Source of the DNA: Paraburkholderia panacisoli
GTDB taxonomy: Bacteria > Pseudomonadota > Gammaproteobacteria > Burkholderiales > Burkholderiaceae
Direction: 5' to 3'
Length of the DNA stretch: 64,000 nt
NCBI RefSeq assembly: GCF_008369935.1
Contig: NZ_VTUZ01000003.1
Location: forward strand, 1-64,000
Each line of letters begins with the position of its first letter. Positions within the stretch are counted from its first letter, which is position 1. Below the pieces are notes generated by a model. The model worked only from the letters and a program-made list of their open reading frames with translations. It had not been told where the DNA came from and searched no databases. This document shows, piece after piece, positions 9,961 to 18,924 of this stretch. A program made the position numbers and the translations under genes.

Positions 9961-11943
9961 TCACATCTTGTGCAACTTGCGATGCAGAGTCGCTCTGCCA
10001 ATGCCAAGGCTGCGCGCAGTGGCCGCAATATTGCCATGGTGATGTTCGAGCGCCTGGCGAATCGCATCGGTTTCCATTGCCGCCAATGTGCCAGGTGTGC
10101 ATGACGACGACGGCGTATTCACGTGAGCCGTGTCAACCTGCTTGACCAGTTCCAACGGCAGGTGTTCGGCACGGATTTTGCCATCTGGGTCGCCGAGCGC
10201 GGCCGCCGCCCGAAGCACGCTGCGCAACTCCCGCACATTACCGGGCCATCGATAATTAAGCAGCGTGTCCAACGCGTCGTTGTCAAGCCTATAGGGTGCG
10301 TGCTCTGCGAAGGCGCCGAGGGATTCGCGCGCGAGCAGCCAGTCGATCAGTTGACGAAGGTCCGAGCGCTCGCGTAGCGGAGGCAGCGTGATGCTGACAC
10401 CGCTCAAGCGATAGAACAGGTCTTCACGGAATTTGCCCTCTGCGACGAGTCCGGGCAACGACCGATGAGTCGCGCATATGAGGGAGATATTTACGGCTGT
10501 CTCGCGGCTGCTTCCGAGCCGGGTGACCTTGCGCTCCTGCAGCACGCGCAACAGTCGGCCTTGAATCTCGAATGGCATGTCGCCGATCTCATCGAGAAAG
10601 AGTGTGCCATTGTGGGCTTCCTCGAACTTGCCCGGCGCTCCCCCGCGCCTTCCCCCTGTGAATGCACCGTGCTCGTAGCCGAACAGTTCCGATTCGACCA
10701 GGCTGGCTGGCAGCGCAAAGCAATTGATGGCGACAAGGGAGCCGCTGCGCCGCGGTCCCCCCGCATGCAGCCGCTGAGCGACCACTTCCTTGCCAGTGCC
10801 CGTCTCGCCATAAACGATAACCGGAATGTCGCGGTCGAATGCACGTCGCGCCTTCTCGAACGATGCCTCGAGTCGTGAATCGGCCATCAGATACGGTTCG
10901 TCGCTCGGCCGTGCGAGCGCGGAAGCGGTAGAGCGATGTGTGGCTGCTCGGGATGCGGAGCGTGCAACTCCTGCCGCGCTTCCCACGCCTGCACCACGAT
11001 GGGCAGACGCGACGTACTGAGGCTCTTTTCCTCGATACTCGGAGGCACTCGCGTAGAGACGCACGCCACTATGACGGTGCAACAGCGCAGGGGTGGACAG
11101 ACGACTTGCGTCAATCAGTTGCGGCAGCGACAAATCGAACAACGAAGAGAACTCGAGCTGCTCAAATGTGCTGTCGCCGAGGCGGAGTGTCGCGCGCGCA
11201 TCTCGATTCGCGCCGACCACATAGCCGTCGTGAGATACCGCAAGCAACGCGGCGTAGGGCGTGCGGAGCATGTCCGCACGGTAGTGAAAGCGCACGACGT
11301 TGATGTCATGCAGGCTGTCGATCATTTGATTCTCGATTTCCCGCGCGGCAGTTGCAAGTAGCAAAAGAGGATCTACTTGCAATGCGGTGCACAAGTAGCT
11401 GATATCGAGTGCCCCCGCCAGCGCACCGAAAGGGTCCGCCAACGGCACGGCTGCGCACGCAAATTCCGCCGCTTCGTCGAGAAAATGCTCGCGACCTCGA
11501 ATCAAAATCGGCCGTCGCTCCACGAGCGCGGAACCTGGGCCATTGGTACCAATCGTCTTTTCACTCACATCCGCGCCGGGGTGCAGCACGGATACGAGTT
11601 TTCGCGTTGTGGCGTGTTGGCCGCCAACGGAACGTACGACGACGCCTTCCGCATTGACCAATGCCACCAACCAGTTTTCACCACTAAACGCATGATGTAG
11701 TCGCTCCATCTCAGACCGTGAATGGCCGATCAGTTGCGCGTTCGCTTCTTCGATGTCAAGGGGTGCGGACGAGCGTACTGCATCTCGCAAGAGTCGGCTT
11801 GACGCCTGGAGCCCATGGCCCCGCGAGCGTTCCCATGACCGCAGCAACAGTGCGGAAACTTTTTGTTCACTAACGGACCCGGTTTCAAAAAATTCTCGGC
11901 GAGCTCTCAATATCCGATCTTCTGGGTCAATGTGCGGCCGCAT
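9961..11943 (-). CDS. Sigma-54-dependent transcriptional activator, AcoR-like
   Basis: Bacterial enhancer-binding protein of 660 aa: N-terminal GAF-type sensor region (about 70-230), a further sensor-like segment (230-320), AAA+ domain (about 350-580) and a C-terminal Fis-type helix-turn-helix (GNIAATARSLGIGRATLHRKL). Walker A is GETGTGKE and Walker B GTLFLDEIGDMP. The sigma-54 contact loop reads GAFTGG rather than the standard GAFTGA. AcoR relatives activate acetoin or alcohol operons on sensing the substrate or its aldehyde. It lies between the aldehyde dehydrogenase and the divergently transcribed PQQ alcohol dehydrogenase, the likely targets. Family sure; ligand and targets inferred. Confidence 0.92.
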   Translation of the reverse strand: MRPHIDPEDRILRARREFFETGSVSEQKVSALLLRSWERSRGHGLQASSRLLRDAVRSSAPLDIEEANAQLIGHSRSEMERLHHAFSGENWLVALVNAEGVVVRSVGGQHATTRKLVSVLHPGADVSEKTIGTNGPGSALVERRPILIRGREHFLDEAAEFACAAVPLADPFGALAGALDISYLCTALQVDPLLLLATAAREIENQMIDSLHDINVVRFHYRADMLRTPYAALLAVSHDGYVVGANRDARATLRLGDSTFEQLEFSSLFDLSLPQLIDASRLSTPALLHRHSGVRLYASASEYRGKEPQYVASAHRGAGVGSAAGVARSASRAATHRSTASALARPSDEPYLMADSRLEASFEKARRAFDRDIPVIVYGETGTGKEVVAQRLHAGGPRRSGSLVAINCFALPASLVESELFGYEHGAFTGGRRGGAPGKFEEAHNGTLFLDEIGDMPFEIQGRLLRVLQERKVTRLGSSRETAVNISLICATHRSLPGLVAEGKFREDLFYRLSGVSITLPPLRERSDLRQLIDWLLARESLGAFAEHAPYRLDNDALDTLLNYRWPGNVRELRSVLRAAAALGDPDGKIRAEHLPLELVKQVDTAHVNTPSSSCTPGTLAAMETDAIRQALEHHHGNIAATARSLGIGRATLHRKLHKM

Positions 11944-12745
11944 GATGTGCGTCTCCTTCTGGTGTCTCCATATGAGTCAGGTCGTGCACCACTGACTCAC
12001 TCTGCGGCACCCCCGACAATTCGTTTCAGGCACCTCTATATCGCTATATATAACCTGCTTCTACGAGTTTTGCTGTTGTTGCATTTCAAGCCGGATTCTA
12101 TAGCAGGCGCAACGCGTGGCAAAACGCTGGCGGACATCACGCATGGCACAACAATGCATGTCGTTGGCATTGCTTTTGCGTCCAGTGCCAGGTGGGCCGG
12201 CAAGACGAGCGAGGCCACTCAAGCGTGATCCGATTGCAGGCGCAACTGACGCGGTTGCAAAGTGTGCGCAGCGACCGGGAGAGGCTCGGCCCATTGTTGA
12301 GCGTCGCGACAAACTCGGGCGCTTGGTGGTCGTCTGTGCAATAACGCCGGTCGCTCGCTCAGACGCTTGCGTGTGAGCACGGCAAGCCCCCTGCGGAAGC
12401 ACGTCAGGAGGTGCCACCCTGAAGAAACCGCTTCACCGTTTTGGGACTTGCAAGGCGGCAGGCGCCCTTTGCGTGGCTCTCGGTGTGACGGCGTCTCGCA
12501 ACAAAACCGGACCAACACGAACAAATTCGCGGCGGCCTTTGCATGATTCCCGCGCCAACATGGCAGGTTCTCGCAATTTACGGGCAGGACATCTCGGTGC
12601 AGGACCGAGTTAAGGAGGCAAATCAACTCAAACTGCGGCTGCTGAAAGTGTTCTAAGCGCCGACGGCATCAGCGCTGGCGGATCAGCTAGCGCACATCTG
12701 AACCCAAACAAGCCGACCCCCGCGAAGGCGACGCGGACGTCGACA
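11944..12745. promoter_or_regulatory. Long divergent control region between activator and PQQ dehydrogenase
   Basis: About 800 bases between divergent genes. A coding-looking 37-residue frame lies at 12543-12656 (start MIPAPTWQVLAIYG, end LKLRLLKVF) and may be a peptide or a gene remnant; I do not recognise it. TGGCAC at about 12143 and TGGCAG at about 12559 resemble the -24 half of a sigma-54 promoter, but the GC of the -12 half is one base too close in both, so neither is called. The length would leave room for upstream activator sites. Confidence 0.4.
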
Positions 12746-14938
12746 ATGGAGACATACTTGAAACCCATTCATCGTTTCGTCATGAGACACGTGATCGCGT
12801 CTGGACAGCAAGCGCAGTTTCTACGTTTGCGCTTCTGCCGTGCTGCGCATCGTGTCGCTGCGCTTGGCGCCGCGCTTACGCTGGCAGCCGTCTTCTCTCA
12901 GTACGTCGCGGCGGCGGACGCGACATCCTCCGTTGCACTGAACGTCAACGAAGCCTCTGTTCGTGCCAATGAAGCGGCCACCCGCGAATGGCCTGTGCAC
13001 GGTCTTGATTTCGCAGGCACGCGCTTTAGTAAGCTCGACCAGATCAACGTATCGAACGTGAAAAACCTCGGGCTTGCCTGGTCGTATGATCTGAGCTCGA
13101 TGCGTGGTATTGAAGCGACGCCGTTAGTGGCCGGTGGCGTAATGTATGTGACAGCGTCATGGAGCATCGTCCATGCAATAGATGTGAGCAGCGGCAAAAA
13201 CCTGTGGACCTATGATCCGAAGGTGCCGCGCCGCTACGGCTCTCACGGCTGCTGCGATGTGGTAAATCGTGGCGTGGCGCTGTATCACGATAAGCTATTT
13301 GTCGGCTCATTCGACGGTCGGCTGATCGCGCTCGACGCGAAGACAGGCGCGAAGGTCTGGGAACAGGACACGGTCAAGGGCCAACCGGGTTCATACACGA
13401 TCACCCAAGCTCCGATCGTGGTCAAGGGCAAGGTCATCATCGGCAACAGTGGAGGAGAATTCGACACGCGCGGGTATGTCTCCGCTTACGACGCCGAATC
13501 CGGCAAACAGCTATGGCGCTGGTTCATCGTACCAGGCGATCCGTCAAAACCGTTCGAGGACGCGTCGATGAAGCTGGCCGCGAAGACGTGGGATCCGAGC
13601 GCCAAGTACTGGAAACACGGCGGCGGAGGCAACGCGTGGAACGCGCTAACATACGACCCCGATCTGAACCTGCTCTATATCGGCACCGGCAACGGTACGC
13701 CGTGGGCCGCGAGGCTGCGCAGCCCGAAGCTGGGTCGGAACCTGTTCCTCGACTCGATCGTGGCGCTTAATCCCGACAAGGGCCAGTACGTGTGGCACTA
13801 TCAGGAAGAGGAGGCCGAGGGTGCGGACCATGACTCGACTGCAGACTTTATTCTCGCGGACCTGACAATTGACGGCAGGCCGCGAAAAGTGATCATGCAT
13901 GCGCCGAAGAACGGTTACTTCTTCGTGGTTGATCGCGTGACGGGCAAGTTCATTTCGGCGAACAACTTCGTCGACGTAAATTGGGCGTCGGGATATGACG
14001 CTAGCGGTCGCGCGATCAAGACAAAGATTGGGCAAGGTGGAACGGATCCTGTCGATGCTATCCCAAGCCCCTTCGGGGCGCATAACTGGCAGCCAATGTC
14101 GTATAACCCTCAAACAGGGCTTGTGTACATTCCCGCACAAAACGTACCGGCAACCATTGCCGACGATCCCGTCTGGTTACAAGGGTCGGAGAAGACCGAC
14201 GAGCCACAAACGGGTACCGGCTGGAATCTGGGTATGACGATCAACGCGGTCCCACCGAAGAGCAAACCCTTCGGCCGACTGGTGGCCTGGGATCCGGTTC
14301 GCCAGAAAGCGGCGTGGACGCGGGAGTACGCTGCTCCCTGGAACGGAGGCACGCTCACGATGGCGGGTGGCCTCGTATTTCAGGGCACGGCCGACGGGCG
14401 ACTCGTGGCCTATGACGCGAAAACGGGCGACAAGCTGTGGGAAACGTCGGTCGGCACGGGCGCGGTTGCACCGCCTGTCACCTACATTGTGAACGGCAAG
14501 CAATATGTGTCGATCGCGGTCGGCTGGGGAGGGGTGTACGGCCTGATGCAACGCCACACGAACAGGCAGGCGCCGGGTCGCGTGCTCACGTTTGCACTCG
14601 GCGGTAAGGCTTCAATGCCTCAGACGGCGGCGTACCCTGCGGCTGAACTGCTGACCGGCGTGAAGTACGATCCGGCAAACGTCACCGCAGGTCAAAAGCT
14701 CTACGTGAACAATTGCGTGTTCTGTCATGGCGTGCCCGGGGTCGACAAGGGTGGAGCGATTCCCAACCTGGGTTATGTGGGGTCGGGCTTGATCGACAAT
14801 CTCGACAAGATCGTTTTCAACGGTCCATTCGTCGATAGAGGCATGCCCGACTTCACAGGCAAGCTCAGCAAGGATGATGTGATCAAGATTCAGGCTTTTA
14901 TCCAGGGAACGGCTGACTCGGTCCGCAAGAATCAATAA
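12746..14938 (+). CDS. PQQ-dependent quinohemoprotein alcohol dehydrogenase with C-terminal cytochrome c domain
   Basis: Periplasmic oxidation of primary alcohols with PQQ and internal transfer to heme c. The protein has 730 aa. The signal peptide is long, with a hydrophobic stretch AALGAALTLAAVFSQYVAA at about residues 38-56. The eight-bladed propeller follows, with repeated W-motifs (AxDxxTGKxLW), the vicinal disulfide Cys-Cys in SHGCCDVVNRG near residue 170 and catalytic-region segments such as GNGTPW. The final 90 residues hold one heme-binding CVFCHG (about 655-660) and a distal Met in DRGMPDF. This matches type-II quinohemoprotein ADH rather than the heme-less ExaA type. The divergent AcoR-like gene probably regulates it. 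Substrate range cannot be read. Confidence 0.93.
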   Translation: METYLKPIHRFVMRHVIASGQQAQFLRLRFCRAAHRVAALGAALTLAAVFSQYVAAADATSSVALNVNEASVRANEAATREWPVHGLDFAGTRFSKLDQINVSNVKNLGLAWSYDLSSMRGIEATPLVAGGVMYVTASWSIVHAIDVSSGKNLWTYDPKVPRRYGSHGCCDVVNRGVALYHDKLFVGSFDGRLIALDAKTGAKVWEQDTVKGQPGSYTITQAPIVVKGKVIIGNSGGEFDTRGYVSAYDAESGKQLWRWFIVPGDPSKPFEDASMKLAAKTWDPSAKYWKHGGGGNAWNALTYDPDLNLLYIGTGNGTPWAARLRSPKLGRNLFLDSIVALNPDKGQYVWHYQEEEAEGADHDSTADFILADLTIDGRPRKVIMHAPKNGYFFVVDRVTGKFISANNFVDVNWASGYDASGRAIKTKIGQGGTDPVDAIPSPFGAHNWQPMSYNPQTGLVYIPAQNVPATIADDPVWLQGSEKTDEPQTGTGWNLGMTINAVPPKSKPFGRLVAWDPVRQKAAWTREYAAPWNGGTLTMAGGLVFQGTADGRLVAYDAKTGDKLWETSVGTGAVAPPVTYIVNGKQYVSIAVGWGGVYGLMQRHTNRQAPGRVLTFALGGKASMPQTAAYPAAELLTGVKYDPANVTAGQKLYVNNCVFCHGVPGVDKGGAIPNLGYVGSGLIDNLDKIVFNGPFVDRGMPDFTGKLSKDDVIKIQAFIQGTADSVRKNQ

Positions 14939-15152
14939 CGCCGAGCGGCGCAACGCGGCTGGCCGCAGCGCCGGCCGCGCATAGTCCACGCTACCCACAT
15001 CCGCTTGTCTTGGCCATCCGTTAGGCGCTGATCAATTCCACGGCTTGGCAACACAAGCGGCGCCTTGCATAGCGATCGCGGTCCATCCACTCTCCCTGCC
15101 GCGATCAACCCAACCTGCGCGCCAGTCTGGAACGCTGGGCTCTCGGGATCAA

Positions 15153-15187
15153 GCCAACATGCCACCGGAACACGGTGGCATGTTGGC
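15153..15187 (+). terminator. Strong hairpin, probable terminator of the PQQ dehydrogenase transcript
   Basis: Perfect 15-bp inverted repeat GCCAACATGCCACCG / CGGTGGCATGTTGGC with loop GAACA, followed by TATCTATTTTC. It lies 215 bp after the dehydrogenase stop codon. The short T-rich run makes an intrinsic terminator likely. Its right arm abuts the repeated promoter module starting at 15185. Confidence 0.65.
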
Positions 15188-15290
15188 TATCTATTTTCAC
15201 GATACCCCTATCGTCACAAACCGTCTATGCGTTCTGGAAACATTGCTAAGCTGCATTCCTATGTGATACGTCAACACTGCGAATGTACAA
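15185..15290 (+). promoter_or_regulatory. Repeated promoter module, copy A (upstream of LysR)
   Basis: About 105 bases that match copy B (28342-28447) at about four of five positions by eye. The shared core is GATACCCCTATCGTCACAAA, then GCGTTCTGGAAAC and TTGCTAAGCTGC. In this copy CGATA-CCCC-TATCG is a perfect inverted repeat, a plausible dyad for a LysR-type regulator. The copy lies 130 bp upstream of the lysR gene at 15421, consistent with autoregulation. A 44-residue signal-peptide-like frame (MGTAAMMAVAGFLHPRQSHAQ inside it) lies between module and gene and may be meaningless. Confidence 0.6.
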
Positions 15291-15420
15291 ACGCCGTTAT
15301 TTGGGTCATCGGATTTTCGATGGGTACAGCCGCGATGATGGCAGTCGCCGGATTTTTACATCCGCGACAGTCCCATGCACAGGGGATGTTCGCTTTGTGA
15401 ATTTATCAGCGAGGTAGGAG

Positions 15421-16398
15421 ATGGACCAGCTATATATGTTGCGGACGTTCGTCGCAGTCGCACAGCATCGAAGCTTTAGCAAGGCTGCCGCGTCATTGGG
15501 CGTGACTACCGGCTCGATATCCAAAGCCATCGCCAAGCTCGAAGCGAGTATCCAGACGCGGGTCCTGTATAGAACAACCCGATCTGTCACAGTGACAGAT
15601 GCCGCACAGCCGTACTATCTCAGTTGCTGCCGTCTCCTCGAAGAACTTGACGAAGCCAATCGTCGCATTACCCAGGAACGTGAAATCGACAGTGGAAGAT
15701 TGCGACTCGTCGTGCATCCGATGCTAGTGAGCAAGACCTTCTCCCGTCTTGTGTCGAGTTATCACGCTATCGCCCCCAACGTGGACCTGATGGTTTCCGT
15801 CCAGGAAGAAGCGGTGAATCTGTATGACGGCCATTTCGATATAGCGATTCTCCCGCCTCATCTTGTAGAGCAGTCTGCGGTAATTCGTCGAACGTTGTCC
15901 AGGTCACCGCACATTTTCGTTGCCGCACCTGCTTATCTTGAGCGATGCGGTACGCCCGAGGCTGCTTCGGAGTTGGCCAACCATTTCGTTTTGCTGGATC
16001 CCGCGTGGAGGCAGAAGGGCACGAATTTCATCGAGCTACTGGAAAACGGGAAGAGAGTGAGTGTGCTTCCAATGTCGTCCATGGACGGTAACGAAGTACT
16101 GCTTCGGGCGGCAGCGCTTACGGGGACGGGCATCGCGACCTTACCTGAAGCTATGGTTCGAGAAGACATTGCCACAGGACATCTCACGCACATCTTGCCC
16201 CAGTGCTCCACGTCAGAGAGTGGCTTCGAGATATGTCTTTTCTACTCGCACCGTGAACTGCTTCCCGTGAGGCTCAGGACTTTCGTCGATTTCTGCACCG
16301 AGTTCTTCCGGTCGGTTCCCCGACATATCTCCAATGAGAGGGCGGCGATTTCGAAACGCTTGGAGCACAACGTAGACCAAATGCTAACAACGGTTTGA
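15421..16398 (+). CDS. LysR-family transcriptional regulator
   Basis: DNA-binding regulator of 325 aa. The N-terminal winged helix-turn-helix (about residues 3-62) reads MLRTFVAVAQHRSFSKAAASLGVTTGSISKAIAKLE, followed by a CrgA-like effector-binding domain (about 90-290). ATG 15421 has GTAGGAG directly upstream. The tail after residue 290 (FRSVPRHISNERAAISKRLE...) is longer than usual. The repeated module 130 bp upstream also occurs before the VOC gene at 28.5 kb and partly before the MmgE/CaaD-like operon, so those may be its targets; this is inference. Confidence 0.9.
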   Translation: MDQLYMLRTFVAVAQHRSFSKAAASLGVTTGSISKAIAKLEASIQTRVLYRTTRSVTVTDAAQPYYLSCCRLLEELDEANRRITQEREIDSGRLRLVVHPMLVSKTFSRLVSSYHAIAPNVDLMVSVQEEAVNLYDGHFDIAILPPHLVEQSAVIRRTLSRSPHIFVAAPAYLERCGTPEAASELANHFVLLDPAWRQKGTNFIELLENGKRVSVLPMSSMDGNEVLLRAAALTGTGIATLPEAMVREDIATGHLTHILPQCSTSESGFEICLFYSHRELLPVRLRTFVDFCTEFFRSVPRHISNERAAISKRLEHNVDQMLTTV

Positions 16399-16793
16399 GA
16401 CCTAGGCGAAGTTAAATGGTTCTTCCCGTTGCGCCTCGCCGAGTTGGCGGCTGTCAAGGCGTCGGCAGATTGAGCGCCTTGGTACTATCTGTATGTGGCT
16501 AGGCGGCGCGATCCGGGACATGTGCCCGCCCATGGTCACGAGCACGTCACGCACGCTCCCAATGGACGTTCGCGTGTCGTCGAGCATCGTACCCGTCAAC
16601 GCCAGGCGGGCGTATCGGGTAATGCCTGCGACGACCTGCGGCGCGAAACGTTGGTGGTCGGGGCAGAACTCGCTTGCGAGCATTGCGCAGCCTGCTTTCA
16701 AGGGTGACCAGAACCGTGAGCTCTGATTCGGACGATGTCGAAAATAGCCGGGTACCTCACCGCCGGGCATCAACAGATGGCAAGGACACTCCC
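16399..16793. other. Intergenic region before the cNMP/FAD fusion gene
   Basis: About 395 bases. Both strands contain open frames of 70-80 codons, but none has a recognisable family or a good ribosome-binding site. The only clear signal is CAAGGA at about 16780-16785, which serves the downstream ATG at 16794. Confidence 0.4.
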
Positions 16794-18503
16794 ATGACAT
16801 TGAAAGGCGGTTCATCACCGGGAGGTCGTGTCGCGCCCGAAGACTACAAAACCGTCGAGGCGGCGCAACGCACCCAGATCGAGCGGCGTCGGTATCAGAT
16901 GTATCCCCGTTTGACCGAAACGCGGGTAGCCAAGGCGGCTCGCTTCGGGACAACGGAACACTGGAAAGCCGGCGACGTCATGTTTCGCGCCGGCGAGCAG
17001 AGCGAAGGCATGAGGATCTTGACTCGTGGAACGGTACATTTGGTCGTACGAAATGGGTTTGGGCAGTCTCACCTTTTTCAGGAGGTCGGTGAGAGGCACT
17101 TTCTCGGAGAGACGGCAACCCTGAGTGGCAAACCATACCTCGTTGATGCGATTGCCACTACCGACGTCGACGCGCTCCTCATCGCACCTGAGCAACTCCG
17201 GTCGCTTCTGATTGCGGAAGCCCAGCTTGGCTCAGAGATCATGCGCGCGTTCATTCTCCGACGCGTCGGATTGATTCAGGATGGTAGTGGTCCGATTCTG
17301 ATCGGATCTTCAACCGACCCGAGACTCATCGTCCTTGCAGATATGCTACGGCGCACTAATCATCCGCATCGGATCCTCGATCCGGCCACGGACGATGAGG
17401 CTCGCGATTTCCTTTCGAAATCACAGTGCGCAGAAGTGCAGATGCCGCTGGCGTTGCTGGTTGATGGCTCTATCCTGTACAACCCCGATGAAACATTCCT
17501 CGCGTCGAAGCTTGGTCTACTCTGCGGCTTCGACGAATCCGATACTTACGACGTCGTTATTGTCGGCGCTGGTCCATCCGGACTTGCTGCGGCCGTGTAC
17601 GCCGCTTCGGAGGGACTATCAGTGCTGGTTTTCGATTCAAAGGGGTTCGGCGGACAGGCCGGCGCAAGCGCCAGAATCGAAAATTATTTCGGATTTCCAA
17701 CCGGCATCTCCGGTCACGTTCTCGTTAGTCGTGCATTTGAACAGGCAGTTAAATTCGGGGCGGAAATAGTCACCCCTACAGAGGTTGCAAAACTACACTG
17801 CACTGGATCGCCCTTGAAGCTGGAGCTCCGGGATGGTCGGTGTGCCCGCGCGAAGACGGTGGTTATAGCATCTGGCGCCGCCTATCGTCGCCCTCAGATC
17901 AGCGGCCTCGATGAGCCTCAGATTCGTGGAGTTTACTATTGGGCGTCGTCGATCGAGGGTCGTCTGTGTCAAGACGCGGAAATCGTGCTTATGGGAGGGG
18001 GAAATTCTGCCGGACAGGCAATCGTCTTCCTGGCGAGCTATGCGGCGCATGTCCATGTGCTGATTCGACGCGAGAGCTTGCGCGAAACAATGTCAAGATA
18101 TCTGATCGATCGCGTGAGCTCGTTCGCCAACGTGACAATTCATAGCAATTCTGTCATCGAATCTGTCGTGTCCGACGAGGACAGCCTGTCTGAGGTTAAA
18201 TTCTGTTCGGCGGGGACTCGCACACGAATCTCGACTCGCCACCTCTTCCTTTTTACGGGCGCTGACCCTGCCACTGGCTGGTTACGTGGATGCGGAGTGG
18301 AGGTTGACGAGAAAGGTTTCGTTATAACCGGCCGCACTGGTTCGATGGAGTCCGCGGCGGCCCATTTCGCCTTCCAGACGAGTGTTCCAGGCGTGTTCGC
18401 AGTCGGCGACGTGCGCTCGACGTCAACCAAACGCGTCGCATCCGCCGTTGGGGAAGGTGCTGCCGTAGTGTCTGAAATACATGCGCTATTGATGGCCGAA
18501 TAG
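16794..18503 (+). CDS. Cyclic-nucleotide-binding domain / thioredoxin-reductase-like flavoprotein fusion
   Basis: Two-domain protein of 569 aa. Residues about 45-155 form a CRP-type cNMP-binding domain (FGTTEHWKAGDVMFRAGEQSEG ... FLGETATLSGKPYLVDA). A linker region with a thioredoxin-like look (about 170-240, ending PLALLVDGSILYNPDE) precedes the pyridine nucleotide-disulfide fold from about 250: DVVIVGAGPSGLAAAVYAASEG for FAD, GGGNSAGQA for NADPH and FAVGDVRSTSTKRVASAVGEGA at the end. The redox CxxC of thioredoxin reductase (usually CATC) is replaced by WASS in YYWASSIEGRLC, so it cannot pass electrons to a dithiol the usual way. ATG 16794 is preferred because of the upstream AAGGA. Ligand and electron partner unknown. 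Confidence 0.88.
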   Translation: MTLKGGSSPGGRVAPEDYKTVEAAQRTQIERRRYQMYPRLTETRVAKAARFGTTEHWKAGDVMFRAGEQSEGMRILTRGTVHLVVRNGFGQSHLFQEVGERHFLGETATLSGKPYLVDAIATTDVDALLIAPEQLRSLLIAEAQLGSEIMRAFILRRVGLIQDGSGPILIGSSTDPRLIVLADMLRRTNHPHRILDPATDDEARDFLSKSQCAEVQMPLALLVDGSILYNPDETFLASKLGLLCGFDESDTYDVVIVGAGPSGLAAAVYAASEGLSVLVFDSKGFGGQAGASARIENYFGFPTGISGHVLVSRAFEQAVKFGAEIVTPTEVAKLHCTGSPLKLELRDGRCARAKTVVIASGAAYRRPQISGLDEPQIRGVYYWASSIEGRLCQDAEIVLMGGGNSAGQAIVFLASYAAHVHVLIRRESLRETMSRYLIDRVSSFANVTIHSNSVIESVVSDEDSLSEVKFCSAGTRTRISTRHLFLFTGADPATGWLRGCGVEVDEKGFVITGRTGSMESAAAHFAFQTSVPGVFAVGDVRSTSTKRVASAVGEGAAVVSEIHALLMAE

Positions 18504-18532
18504 CAATCGCAACCACTGTTCGGACGTAAAAT

Positions 18533-18904
18533 GTATCTTTGACGCATCCGATGATGCGCGGAATGTAAGTCGATGTCGGTCCAACTGTCTGCCTCCGGAT
18601 CGATGACGTGAGGGTCGCGGTGAGTTCCGTTGAGGCTCCGATGAACGATCGCCACTTTTTCAGAATGGCTGGCATCCAGCCTGAGAAAATGAGGATTCTG
18701 GTGAACAAGCGTTCCATGCATTTCCGCGCGGACCTCGGTCCAATCGCCGAGCGTATTCTCGTGACCAAATCTCGTGATCCGATGGCAGCCCATCCCGCCG
18801 ATCTGCCGTGGAAACGACCAGTTGCCAATACGCGTGTGCGCCCAGTCGCCAGTTTGAACTCAGACGAGGCAGCATCGATAATCTCCGTTCAGACGAACGA
18901 TTAG
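18533..18904 (+). pseudogene. C-terminal remnant of an M81-family (MlrC-like) protein
   Basis: One frame reads VSLTHPMMRGM, then a TAA stop at 18566-18568, then VDVGPTVCLRIDDVRVAVSS, MNDRHFFRMAGIQPEKMRIL and KRSMHFRADLGPIAERIL. This order (GPM-rGm-vD-GPTvvL, dr-ffr--GI-PekmRil, K--HFRa-f-PIA) is characteristic of the C-terminal domain of MlrC/M81 microcystinase-like proteins, which are usually near 500 aa. Everything N-terminal is missing, and the preceding flavoprotein gene ends only 30 bp upstream. The frame closes at 18904, 20 bp before the next gene. A clear gene remnant rather than a functional protein. Confidence 0.65.
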
Positions 18905-18924
18905 CCAACTTGTGGGGCGATTAA

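Noticed and set aside
12140..12160. TGGCACAACAATGCA as a sigma-54 promoter
   Set aside because: The distance between the GG and GC pairs is 9 rather than 10 bases, and it lies 600 bp from the PQQ gene; not strong enough to call.
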